Below, piece by piece: positions 1-5,953 of a stretch of DNA of 5,953 nt. Made by a program: the position numbers and the translations under genes. A model generated the notes under the pieces. That model was not told where the DNA came from. It made no database searches and saw only the letters and a program-made list of their open reading frames with translations. The first letter of the stretch is position 1. Each line of letters begins with the position of its first letter. The stretch lies in the NCBI GenBank assembly GCA_021791995.1, contig JAJYVN010000189.1, forward strand, positions 1 through 5,953. The letters run 5' to 3'. This DNA comes from Bacillota bacterium. GTDB lineage: Bacteria > Bacillota > Sulfobacillia > RBS10-35 > JAJYVN01.

Positions 1-139
1 CAACCGTCGCGCCCTCCACCAACTGCCAGATGATGGACGCTCGCACGTGCAAACGATGTTCCACCCGTTGTCCGTTGGCCCACGTCAGCAACTTTTGCCG
101 TTGCTCATCGGTGGTCTCCAACCGTTCCGATTTCCGCAT
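1..139 (-). CDS. IS630-type transposase, N-terminal part (runs off left edge)
   Basis: A minus-strand reading frame from an ATG at 139 to the window edge gives 46 residues without a stop. The peptide contains LETTDEQRQKLLTWANGQ followed by RLHVRASIIWQLVEG. This matches the start of IS630-family transposases: an acidic/Gln-rich helix, a 'L..W..G' segment, then R..RA.II....EG leading into the helix-turn-helix that binds the element's ends. The catalytic DDE domain would lie outside the window. The frame stays open upstream of the ATG to about 250, so the exact start is uncertain; a weak AAGG lies just before the ATG. No terminal inverted repeat could be identified with confidence. The family call rests on a short N-terminal pattern only. 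Confidence 0.55.
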   Translation of the reverse strand, partial: MRKSERLETTDEQRQKLLTWANGQRVEHRLHVRASIIWQLVEGATV

Positions 140-218
140 CGCCTTTTTGCAGCCGCCCCATCGCCACTTGTGCAACTCAGCATGAGGCCTGGGGTGCGAA
201 ATGTCCAGTGGTTTTTCG

Positions 219-825
219 CTACCGAGTGGGGAACGAACTTCTGGGACTAAGCACTAGGTCGTCCATCGGATCGTACGGAACCGGGGTAGCGGACGCGGCG
301 CGCGCAACCCCCACGTCGTCGGACTGTCGCCAACATGTAGGCAGTCTTCCGGAGGCACGCTGAGGCGATCGCATGCCGTGAGTATAGATGGCAGGATCAG
401 GCTTGGTCACTCCCGTAGACAACGCGTCGATCATGCAGGTGAAATAGGGAGCAATCCCATAGTCCGCAGCCCCTTTGGCGACATCGGCATTCCAGTTGGA
501 GACGATGCCGAGGGCGAACCCGCGTGCCTTCCGTTGCTCCAAAATCTCTGGCACATGGGGGTCCAACTCCGAACCTGCCGGTTTCCGACGGCGCGCGTCC
601 CTCAACGCCTCGGCGAGTTCGTCAAGATCTCCGGTTACGCCAGCGGCTTCCAGACCGACCCAGGCGTACGCGAGCGAGGCATCGGGTGTGCGTCCTACAC
701 GCAGTTGGTTCGTTATGGAACAAATCGATACGGTACCACGGGTTCGATGGCCGGTGTCCAACCCAACGCCGTGCGCTCGTACTATAGAGTGCCCCGGCAC
801 CATCGCGGGAATCGGCCCTGTCCAC
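219..825 (-). pseudogene. HAD-superfamily hydrolase, frameshifted remnant
   Basis: The best-preserved part, about 690 to 365 on the minus strand, reads as a cap helix region (DLDELAEALRDARRR) and then the core. The core has GIVSNWNADVA (motif II Ser near 500), DYGIAPYFTCMIDA and GVTKPDPAIYTHG (motif III Lys near 403). The expected motif IV is missing from that frame. It is present in a shifted frame at 358-314 as VPPEDCLHVGDSPTT. The original frame then resumes with DVGVARAASATPVPYDP. Two compensating single-base-type shifts, near 359-370 and 314-320, therefore scramble about 16 residues including the Mg-binding GD. Upstream, a degenerate DSRDGAGALYS near 790-810 sits where motif I (DxDGTLY) is expected, about 98 codons before motif II. 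The protein stops at 219 soon after YDPMDDLV, shorter than usual, which suggests loss of the 3' end near the transposase side. The family would be a haloacid dehalogenase-type phosphatase of unknown substrate. The 5' boundary is approximate, and base-calling errors are an alternative explanation for the shifts. Confidence 0.65.
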
Positions 826-1043
826 CGGGGTGGAAGAATCGGACGCCCCCCTGCGGTTCGCCCGCCGGTGGCATTGGGGCGTCGGTCGTCGTCGGCTCTT
901 GATCGGTTCCGTCTGGGGTACAGGGAGGGTGGACCTGGGTCGTTGTCAGGAGCGGATGAGGCGAGCATGTGCTGGATTACTCGACCGGACCATCGCCCGC
1001 CTTCGTGCCGTAGCCACGGTTCCCCATCCGCAAAGAGTGCAGA

Positions 1044-1141
1044 TGGCGGGAGCATGTGGGAATCGAACCCACCAAGGGCGTTCCAAACACCCCTCACCGG
1101 TTTTGAAGACCGGGGGAGACACCAGTCCTCCATCTGCTCCC
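1044..1141 (-). tRNA. selC: tRNA-Sec (anticodon TCA)
   Basis: A 98-nt selenocysteine tRNA gene with encoded CCA (1046-1044) preceded by G73. The acceptor 5' strand GGGAGCA (1141-1135) pairs with TGCTCCC (1054-1048); an eighth position, typical of the extended Sec acceptor, is an A/G mismatch. The D arm begins GGAGG and closes with TCTCC. The anticodon arm (1113-1097) has stem CCGGT/ACCGG and loop CTTCAAA, giving anticodon TCA (1106-1104), which reads UGA. A long variable arm (1094-1074) forms a 7-bp stem AGGGGTG/CGCCCTT, as in tRNA-Sec and tRNA-Ser. The T arm (1072-1056) is GTGGG-TTCGATT-CCCAC. The tRNA is charged with serine by SerRS, converted to Sec by SelA and delivered by SelB, both encoded just beyond it on the opposite strand. 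No convincing terminator with a T tract follows the 3' end. Confidence 0.96.
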
Positions 1142-1397
1142 AACGCGCTGTACCACAGCCCGAGCGAGACCAGGGCAATGCGATTCTAACGCAGCGGGTT
1201 CCCTTCGCATACTGCCGCATCGACCCGCCGAGCGGGGTGTCCGATGGAAGCAACAACCTCCGGTACGTGCATTGCCGCTGGGGGAGACACGGTGTGCTTG
1301 TTCACAGGAGTTGCCCCCGCACCACCGAAACAGCTACGCTGCCCTTGGGTCCCGGAGCGAAGGGGGCGGCGGCGATGACGCATGCGGGGGAGACACC
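1111..1397 (+). repeat. Three short direct repeats GGGGGAGACAC
   Basis: The 11-mer occurs at 1112-1122 (antisense to the tRNA-Sec D-arm/anticodon junction), 1280-1290 (between the tRNA and selA) and 1386-1396 (codons 4-8 of selA). The first and third copies share 13 bases, CGGGGGAGACACC (1111-1123 and 1385-1397). The span given covers all three copies; the sequence between them is not repeated. Confidence 0.6.
1360..1366 (+). promoter_or_regulatory. Ribosome binding site of selA
   Basis: AAGGGGG lies 8 nt before the ATG at 1375. It supports that start over the next in-frame candidate, a GTG at 1438, which has no purine-rich sequence at a suitable distance. Confidence 0.6.
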
Positions 1398-2829
1398 CCG
1401 TCCGGAACCGGATCAATCGACCATCCGTCCACCTTCGGTGTCTGGGAGACTCCACCACCTACCCGCAGTGCATCGGCTCCTTGCATCCCCGTGCCTTGCA
1501 CCCTGGCTCCAGTCGCTGGGCCGAGTACGGGTGCGCATGGCGTGCACCACCGTTCTCGACCAAATCCGGGAAGAGGCGGCGGGGCCTGTTCCCGACCTGG
1601 ACATCATCTGTGCGCGGGTGGTGAACCACCTGCGTCAAACAACGGAGCCCCACTTGCGCCGGGTCATCAACGCCACCGGCGTGGTCCTCCATACTGGCCT
1701 CGGTCGGGCACCTTTGGCCCAAGCGGCGGTGAGCGCCGTCCAACATACCGCAACACACTACACGAACCTGGAGCTGGATCTAGACAATGGTCAGCGCGGG
1801 CACCGCTCCGACCTCGTCGCAGCCCACCTGCGGGCCATCACCGGGGCTGAAGCAGCACTGGTGGTCAACAACAATGCCGCAGCGGTGTTGTTGGTCCTGG
1901 CCGCAGTGGCCGTCGGTCGCGAGGTGGTGATATCCCGCGGCGAACTGGTCGAGATTGGTGGCAGCTTTCGGATCCCAGAGGTGCTCGCCCAGAGCGGCGC
2001 TCACCTCCGTGAAGTGGGGACCACCAACCGGACCTATGCGCGCGACTATGCTGCCGCGCTGGGTCCGGAAACTGCGTTATTGCTCAAGGTACATCAGAGC
2101 AACTTCCGGATACTCGGCTTCACCACGGCACCCGAGATCGCAGAGCTTACTGCACTCGGTCACGCCCACGGGATCCCGGTCGCCTTTGACATGGGATCCG
2201 GCGCACTGGTGCCCGGCTTGCCGGGAACGGAGCAGGCCCCGCATCACAATGTGCGGAGCGCCTTGGAGGCCGGAGCCGATGTGGTCACCTTCAGCGGCGA
2301 TAAGCTTTTGGGTGGGCCCCAGGCTGGCATCCTTTGCGGCCGGGCCGCGTATATCGACGCCTGCGCCCACCATCCCTTGCAACGAGCACTGCGCGTCGAC
2401 AAGATGACGTTGGCGGCACTGGAGGCCACCCTGGATCTGTATCGCAGCGGAAACCTGGAAGCCATCCCGACCCTCCGCATGCTCCTGCGTTCAGAGCGTG
2501 AACTGGCCGCTTGTGCGGAAGAGTTGCGACAGAGGATTGCCCATCGGCTTGGCCCCCACTGCGCCACGTCGGTGATCGCCGGGGACTCGGTTGCAGGCGG
2601 TGGTTCGTTGCCCGAATACCCGCTCCCCACCGCAGTGGTAGCGGTGCGCCCCATGACGTGCGGGGTGGACACCCTGGCTGCGCGCCTGCGCCGTGGAGCG
2701 ATCCCGGTCGTGGCACGGATCGGTAACGATGCACTGCTGCTCGATCCCCGCACGCTGCTCCCGGGGGATGAACTTGCCTTGCCTGAACTCTTGGCCACCG
2801 CCATGGAACAGGCATCGGACCATGGGTGA
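1375..2829 (+). CDS. selA: L-seryl-tRNA(Sec) selenium transferase (SelA)
   Basis: SelA is a PLP enzyme that removes water from Ser-tRNA-Sec and adds selenium from selenophosphate, giving Sec-tRNA-Sec. In bacteria it forms a large ring-shaped homooligomer in the cytoplasm. The 484-residue product has the N-terminal helical region (HHLPAVHRLLASPCLAPWL, about 27-45). Then come RRVINATGVVLHTGLGRAPL (about 95-114), ALVVNNNAAAVLL (161-173), ISRGELVEIGGSFRIP (186-201) and VGTTNRT (214-220). FDMGSGALVPG (271-281) precedes the PLP-lysine motif FSGDKLLGGPQAG with Lys310. The C-terminal part has VDTLAARLRRGAIPVVARI (431-449). The length slightly exceeds the usual 460-470 residues because of about 25 poorly conserved residues before the first helix. 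ATG 1375 is chosen for its ribosome binding site; GTG 1438 would remove the extension. The frame is open upstream to 475, but that part runs antisense to tRNA-Sec and the HAD remnant and is not coding. selB follows after 18 bp. Confidence 0.97.
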   Translation: MTHAGETPRPEPDQSTIRPPSVSGRLHHLPAVHRLLASPCLAPWLQSLGRVRVRMACTTVLDQIREEAAGPVPDLDIICARVVNHLRQTTEPHLRRVINATGVVLHTGLGRAPLAQAAVSAVQHTATHYTNLELDLDNGQRGHRSDLVAAHLRAITGAEAALVVNNNAAAVLLVLAAVAVGREVVISRGELVEIGGSFRIPEVLAQSGAHLREVGTTNRTYARDYAAALGPETALLLKVHQSNFRILGFTTAPEIAELTALGHAHGIPVAFDMGSGALVPGLPGTEQAPHHNVRSALEAGADVVTFSGDKLLGGPQAGILCGRAAYIDACAHHPLQRALRVDKMTLAALEATLDLYRSGNLEAIPTLRMLLRSERELAACAEELRQRIAHRLGPHCATSVIAGDSVAGGGSLPEYPLPTAVVAVRPMTCGVDTLAARLRRGAIPVVARIGNDALLLDPRTLLPGDELALPELLATAMEQASDHG

Positions 2830-2832
2830 GAC

Positions 2833-2839
2833 AAAGGAG
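2833..2839 (+). promoter_or_regulatory. Ribosome binding site of selB
   Basis: AAAGGAG lies 8 nt upstream of the selB ATG, inside the 18-bp gap after the selA stop. It shows that selB is translated from its own strong site within the selAB transcript. Confidence 0.8.
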
Positions 2840-2847
2840 CCAATGCG

Positions 2848-4782
2848 ATGTCACAGATCCCGGACGCTGCGGTCGGTGCCCCCGCAGGCGTCATCGGTAC
2901 GGCAGGGCACGTGGATCACGGGAAAACCGCCCTGGTACGGGCGTTGACCGGCGTCGACACCGATCGACTGGCGGAAGAGAAGCGGCGGGGTATCAGCATT
3001 GACCTCGGCTTCGCCGCGCTCATCCTGCCCTCCGGGCAACACGCGGCTGTGGTCGACGTCCCTGGACACGAGCGCTTCGTTCGCAACATGGTCGCGGGAG
3101 CAAGCGGTATCGACTTGGCGCTCCTCTTGGTGGCTTCCGACGCGGGGGTCATGCCCCAAACCCGCGAGCACGTTGCGATCATGCAACTCCTGGGAGTCAC
3201 GGAGGCAGTGGTCGCGCTGAGCAAAGCAGACCTGGTGCAGGAGGACTGGCTTTCGCTCGTCACCGAGGAAGTGCACGCACTGTTGGACGAGACACCCTTC
3301 GCCTCCGCTCCCATCCTCCCGGTATCGGCGCGCACCGGTCAGGGACTGCCCGCCTTGCTCGGAGCCCTTGCATCGGGGCTCGGGAAGATCCAACGCCGTC
3401 CGGCCCACGGACCAGCCAGAATCCCCATTGATCGCGTGTTCTCTGTCGCCGGCTTCGGCACCGTTGTCACCGGTACCATGACCTCCGGTTCCGTGACCGT
3501 CGAAGAACGCCTGGAACTGGTGCCTACGCGGCGCACGGCCCGGATCCGAGGGCTCCAGGTGCACGGCCGTCCCGTCGGAGCGGCCTTCGCGGGTCAGCGC
3601 GTGGCGGCCAACCTGTCAGGCATCGCCCGCTCCGATGTACAACGCGGCGATGTCCTCGCCACCCCGGGGAGCTTAGTTACGACGGACCAGTTAGCCGTTC
3701 GCCTTCATACGCTCTCCGATAGCGCCCACCCCATGACGAACGGGCAGCGCCTGCACCTCCACCTGGGTACCGCCGAGGTCCTGTGTCGCGCGACCCTTCT
3801 TGCGGAAGACGCATTGGATCCCGGGGCATCCGGATATGCCGTCCTGCGCCTGGAACGTCCCATCGCCGCAAGCCCAGGCGATCGATTCATCCTCCGCTCC
3901 TACAGCCCCGTTCGAACGCTGGGTGGCGGGCTCGTTCTGGAGGTGGCACGTCGATTCCGCCGCCACCGCACAGCGGACCTCGAGGTTCTCACGCTGATCG
4001 AGCAGGGGGACCCGCAGGAGCGGATCATGGCGGTCTTCCGTGCGCAGCCGCCGCTCCCTATCGGCACGGCTGCGCAGCGCGTGGGACGGCCCGAGGCGGA
4101 GACACAAACCGATGTCGATCACCTGGTGGCACAGGGCCGGCTCGTGGCTCTGGGCCCAACGGCATCCGCCCTCTACATGGCGGAACCGGACTGGGCCCGA
4201 CTGCGCTGGGCCGTGCTCCAAACCTTGGCCGCGCACCACGCAGCCCACCCCTTGCGGACCGGTATGCCACGGGGTGAACTGCGGGGAAAGGCGATGGCGG
4301 TACTCGATCCCCGCATGGCCTCCGTGGTCCTCTCCCACCTTGCCGATCACGGGGACATCCAGACGGACGGGGAATGGGTGGCTTTGGCCGGGTATCGCCC
4401 TCAGCTATCCGGGGATATGGTCGATGTGGCGGAGCGCATCGTCCACCGCGTACAATCCGCCGGCCTCCAACCGCCTTCCATGGAACAAGTGGCCACCGAC
4501 GCGGGCTTCGTCGGCTCTGCGCCCGACCGGGAGGAGTTATTGGCGTATCTGGTCCAAAGCGGCCGCCTCGTGCGGATCGACGCGACCCTATACTGCGCCA
4601 GCGGTCCGCTCCAAGAGGCCATCCGCCAGGTGCGCGCCTATTTGGACGCGCACCAAACAATGACGGTGGCCGAACTGCGAGACCTCCTCGGCATCACGCG
4701 CAAATACGCTGTGCCATTGGCGGAGCACCTTGATGGCATCGGTGTCACCCGCCGCACAGGAGACGTGCGCCGCCGGGCATAG
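2848..4782 (+). CDS. selB: Selenocysteine-specific translation elongation factor (SelB)
   Basis: SelB is a GTPase that carries Sec-tRNA-Sec to the ribosome and binds the SECIS hairpin in the mRNA, so that UGA is read as Sec. The 644-residue protein has the EF-Tu-like G domain at the N-terminus: P-loop GTAGHVDHGKT (17-27), switch I RRGISIDLGFA (46-56), DVPGHERF (70-77), SKAD (125-128, S/T-KAD being usual for SelB) and SARTGQGL (160-167). Domain II starts near 190 (IPIDRVFSVAGFGTVVTGT), and the domain II/III region has VHGRPVGAAFAGQRVAANLSG. Residues about 390-644 fit the four winged-helix modules. The last contains MTVAELRDLLGITRKYAVPL and ends GVTRRTGDVRRR, the SECIS-binding end. Length is near the family norm. 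The start has a strong ribosome binding site. The gene converges with selD, with 38 bp between the stops. Confidence 0.98.
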   Translation: MSQIPDAAVGAPAGVIGTAGHVDHGKTALVRALTGVDTDRLAEEKRRGISIDLGFAALILPSGQHAAVVDVPGHERFVRNMVAGASGIDLALLLVASDAGVMPQTREHVAIMQLLGVTEAVVALSKADLVQEDWLSLVTEEVHALLDETPFASAPILPVSARTGQGLPALLGALASGLGKIQRRPAHGPARIPIDRVFSVAGFGTVVTGTMTSGSVTVEERLELVPTRRTARIRGLQVHGRPVGAAFAGQRVAANLSGIARSDVQRGDVLATPGSLVTTDQLAVRLHTLSDSAHPMTNGQRLHLHLGTAEVLCRATLLAEDALDPGASGYAVLRLERPIAASPGDRFILRSYSPVRTLGGGLVLEVARRFRRHRTADLEVLTLIEQGDPQERIMAVFRAQPPLPIGTAAQRVGRPEAETQTDVDHLVAQGRLVALGPTASALYMAEPDWARLRWAVLQTLAAHHAAHPLRTGMPRGELRGKAMAVLDPRMASVVLSHLADHGDIQTDGEWVALAGYRPQLSGDMVDVAERIVHRVQSAGLQPPSMEQVATDAGFVGSAPDREELLAYLVQSGRLVRIDATLYCASGPLQEAIRQVRAYLDAHQTMTVAELRDLLGITRKYAVPLAEHLDGIGVTRRTGDVRRRA

Positions 4783-4820
4783 CGAGGTCGGTCAGGGACA
4801 GCACGGTCCTCATGGCACCC

Positions 4821-5903
4821 TCAACCGACAGACGGGGATTGGTTTCCGGAGAAAGCATCCAACTCCACCCCTGTACCGGGCACGACCAGACCGATCTCCC
4901 AGACATCGTGTCCCTCCGCTTGACTCGCCGCAACAAAAGCCGTTACGCGCTCTGCCGGTACAGCGACCAAGAGGCCCCCGGCCGTCTCGGGCGAGAACAT
5001 CAACCGCCGACGAACCGAATCCAGACCACCCGTCTCCCGAACGTGGGCCGCAAAATGCGCCCCGTGCGTGGCCGCGCCTCCGGGAAAATGCCCGTCCTGG
5101 CCGCATGCCTCCGCGCCGGGCAGAAGGGGGACGCGCGATGGATACAGGCGCAGTGCCACACGAGACGCGGTCGCAATCTCGAGCGCGTGCCCCACCAGGC
5201 CAAACCCAGTCACGTCCGTTCCGCTCTGAACACCAACCTCCACTGCGGCCTTGGCAAACGCCCCATTCAGCCTTGTCATCGAGGCAATGGCCGCCTCCAA
5301 AACCTCTGGGGAGGCTGCCTGATTCTTGCCAGCCGTTGTCACCACTCCGCTTCCGAGTGGCTTACTCAATAGGATCCGGTCTCCGGGCCGCGCCCCTCCC
5401 TTGCGAATCAAGCGCGCCGGGTCGACAAATCCGATCACAGCCAGGCCATAGGTCGGTTCCTCGCCTCGAGTGGTGTGCCCTCCCGCCACAACCGCTCCCG
5501 CCTCCCGCGCCTTTGTGGCACCGCCCCAGAGGATGGCTCGAGCGACATCGGTCGGCATATCATCTGGGAAACACGCCAAATTGAGAGCCAGCACAGGATG
5601 GCCACCCATCGCGAACACGTCGTTCAGGGCATTGGTCGCAGCAATGGCACCATAGGCACCTGGATCATCCACCACCGGCGGGAAGTAGTCTGCGGTGAAG
5701 ATCAGAGCCCGCTTTTCGTCCAGTCGGTACACCGCAGCATCATCCGGCTCGTCCAGACCCACGAGCAGATCGCGCGTCAGCTCCGGTGGAAAGAGCGCCG
5801 AAAATCCCTGCAACATATGCACCAGGTCCCCTGGCGCCTTCTTCGCCGCTCAGCCAGCGCAGGAAGCCAGGCTTGTCAGCCGCGCAAAGTCGCGATCTCC
5901 CAC
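4821..5903 (-). CDS. selD: Selenide, water dikinase (SelD), selenoprotein with in-frame UGA
   Basis: SelD makes selenophosphate from selenide and ATP, the selenium donor used by SelA. Read through TGA at 5852-5850, the N-terminus is VGDRDFARLTSLASCAG-U-AAK. Sec18 aligns with the catalytic Cys17 of E. coli SelD and is followed by the essential Lys (21). Further motifs are DDAAVY (54-59), FTADYFPPVVDDPGAYGAI (69-87), TNALNDVFAMGG (90-101), AGGHTTRGEEPTYGLAV (140-156), GTDVTGFGLVGHALEIA (228-244) and, near the C-terminus, ETAGGLLVAV. The Asp residues and the glycine-rich part bind Mg and ATP. The start is taken as GTG 5903, preceded by GGGGGTGA at about 6 nt. GTG 5912 and ATG 5939 are in-frame alternatives giving 363 and 372 residues; the chosen start gives 360. 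An ATG at 5822 downstream of the TGA would yield a protein lacking the active site. The gene stands alone on the minus strand, facing selB. Confidence 0.94.
5810..5849 (-). promoter_or_regulatory. Bacterial SECIS element of selD
   Basis: Directly 3' of the Sec TGA the minus strand can fold into a two-part stem-loop. The lower helix is GCGGC (5849-5845) with GTTGC (5814-5810), including two G-U pairs. After an internal loop comes the upper 8-bp helix GCGCCAGG (5837-5830) with CCTGGTGC (5826-5819), one G-U pair. The apical loop is GGA (5829-5827), or GGGAC if the closing pair opens. The loop begins 20 nt after the TGA and starts with G, matching what is known of bacterial SECIS elements that SelB recognises inside the coding region. 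The fold was found by eye without energy calculation. Confidence 0.75.
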
Positions 5904-5905
5904 GA

Positions 5906-5913
5906 TGGTCACC
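5906..5913 (-). promoter_or_regulatory. Probable ribosome binding site of selD
   Basis: GGGGTGAC-type sequence at the end of an 11-G run resembles GGAGGTGA and lies about 6 nt before GTG 5903. This is the reason for preferring that start. The G run would itself be in-frame coding (Gly-Gly-Gly) if ATG 5939 is used instead. Confidence 0.4.
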
Positions 5914-5921
5914 CCCCCCCC
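5911..5921. repeat. Homopolymeric tract C11 (G11 on the selD strand)
   Basis: Eleven consecutive C on the plus strand fall just upstream of, or within, the 5' end of selD, depending on the start used. Tracts of this length are prone to length change by slippage and to sequencing error. Confidence 0.9.
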
Positions 5922-5953
5922 CGAACGTGGAACCACCATATCCGAAGTGCTAG

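Noticed and set aside
826..1043. Stretch between the HAD remnant and tRNA-Sec
   Set aside because: Frames are open here but show no motif or start with a good ribosome binding site. A 4-bp stem CCGT/ACGG near 1010-1021 is too weak to call a terminator.
1311..1340. Possible selA promoter, TTGCCC and TACGCT with 18 nt between
   Set aside because: Only about half of the consensus bases match, and similar pairs occur by chance in this composition. No better promoter was found in 1142-1374.
475..1374. Open frame continuing 300 codons upstream of selA
   Set aside because: It runs antisense to tRNA-Sec and the HAD remnant and has no homology-like motifs. It is open only because the DNA is GC-rich, and SelA homology starts after 1375.
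2972..3241. Possible unusual SelB features: SKAD in place of NKxD, and RGISIDLGF
   Set aside because: Ser or Thr at the first position of this motif is usual in SelB proteins, and the Ile/Ser change in switch I is conservative.
2244..3564. Minus-strand open frames of 187-237 codons across selA and selB
   Set aside because: Antisense shadows of clearly conserved selA and selB; no recognisable motifs.
4783..4820. Possible two-way terminator between selB and selD
   Set aside because: Only a 5-bp imperfect stem (GGGAC with GTCCT, loop AGCACG) is visible, and there is no T tract on either side.
4730..5584. Plus-strand open frame of 284 codons
   Set aside because: It lies antisense to selD, whose minus-strand motifs are unmistakable; the peptide is low-complexity Pro/Arg-rich, as expected for a shadow frame.

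Overview
The window is a compact selenocysteine (Sec) biosynthesis and decoding locus. It carries tRNA-Sec (selC, minus), selenocysteine synthase (selA, plus), the Sec-specific elongation factor (selB, plus) and selenophosphate synthetase (selD, minus). All four classical bacterial sel functions lie in about 5 kb. The DNA is GC-rich, judged by eye. The protein character, and the fact that SelD is itself a selenoprotein, fit a GC-rich anaerobe or facultative anaerobe, possibly from the Bacillota. No taxon can be fixed from the sequence alone.

Left flank (1 to about 825): the 5' end of an IS630-type transposase gene reads leftward out of the window. Next to it is a decayed HAD-superfamily hydrolase gene, also on the minus strand. 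Its Ser and Lys motifs are in frame, but its GDSP motif lies in another frame between two compensating frameshifts. Its N-terminal motif is degenerate, and its 3' end appears cut off near the transposase side. This part looks like an eroding boundary of the locus.

Core (1044 to 4782): tRNA-Sec with anticodon TCA and encoded CCA lies on the minus strand, divergent from selA. About 230 bp separate the tRNA 5' end from the selA start. selA and selB are 18 bp apart, each with a good ribosome binding site, and form an obvious operon.

Right flank (4783 to 5953): selD converges on selB with only 38 bp between stop codons. A conventional reading would start selD at an internal ATG (5822), which removes the catalytic N-terminus. 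Reading upstream shows the N-terminal motif interrupted by an in-frame TGA at the catalytic position (SCAG-U-AAK). A SECIS-like hairpin follows directly. selD is therefore almost certainly a selenoprotein gene.

How it works together: SelD makes selenophosphate. SelA uses it to convert seryl-tRNA-Sec into selenocysteyl-tRNA-Sec. SelB delivers that tRNA to UGA codons marked by SECIS hairpins. Because SelD itself needs a UGA decoded as Sec, the system feeds back on itself: SelD production depends on the pathway SelD supplies.
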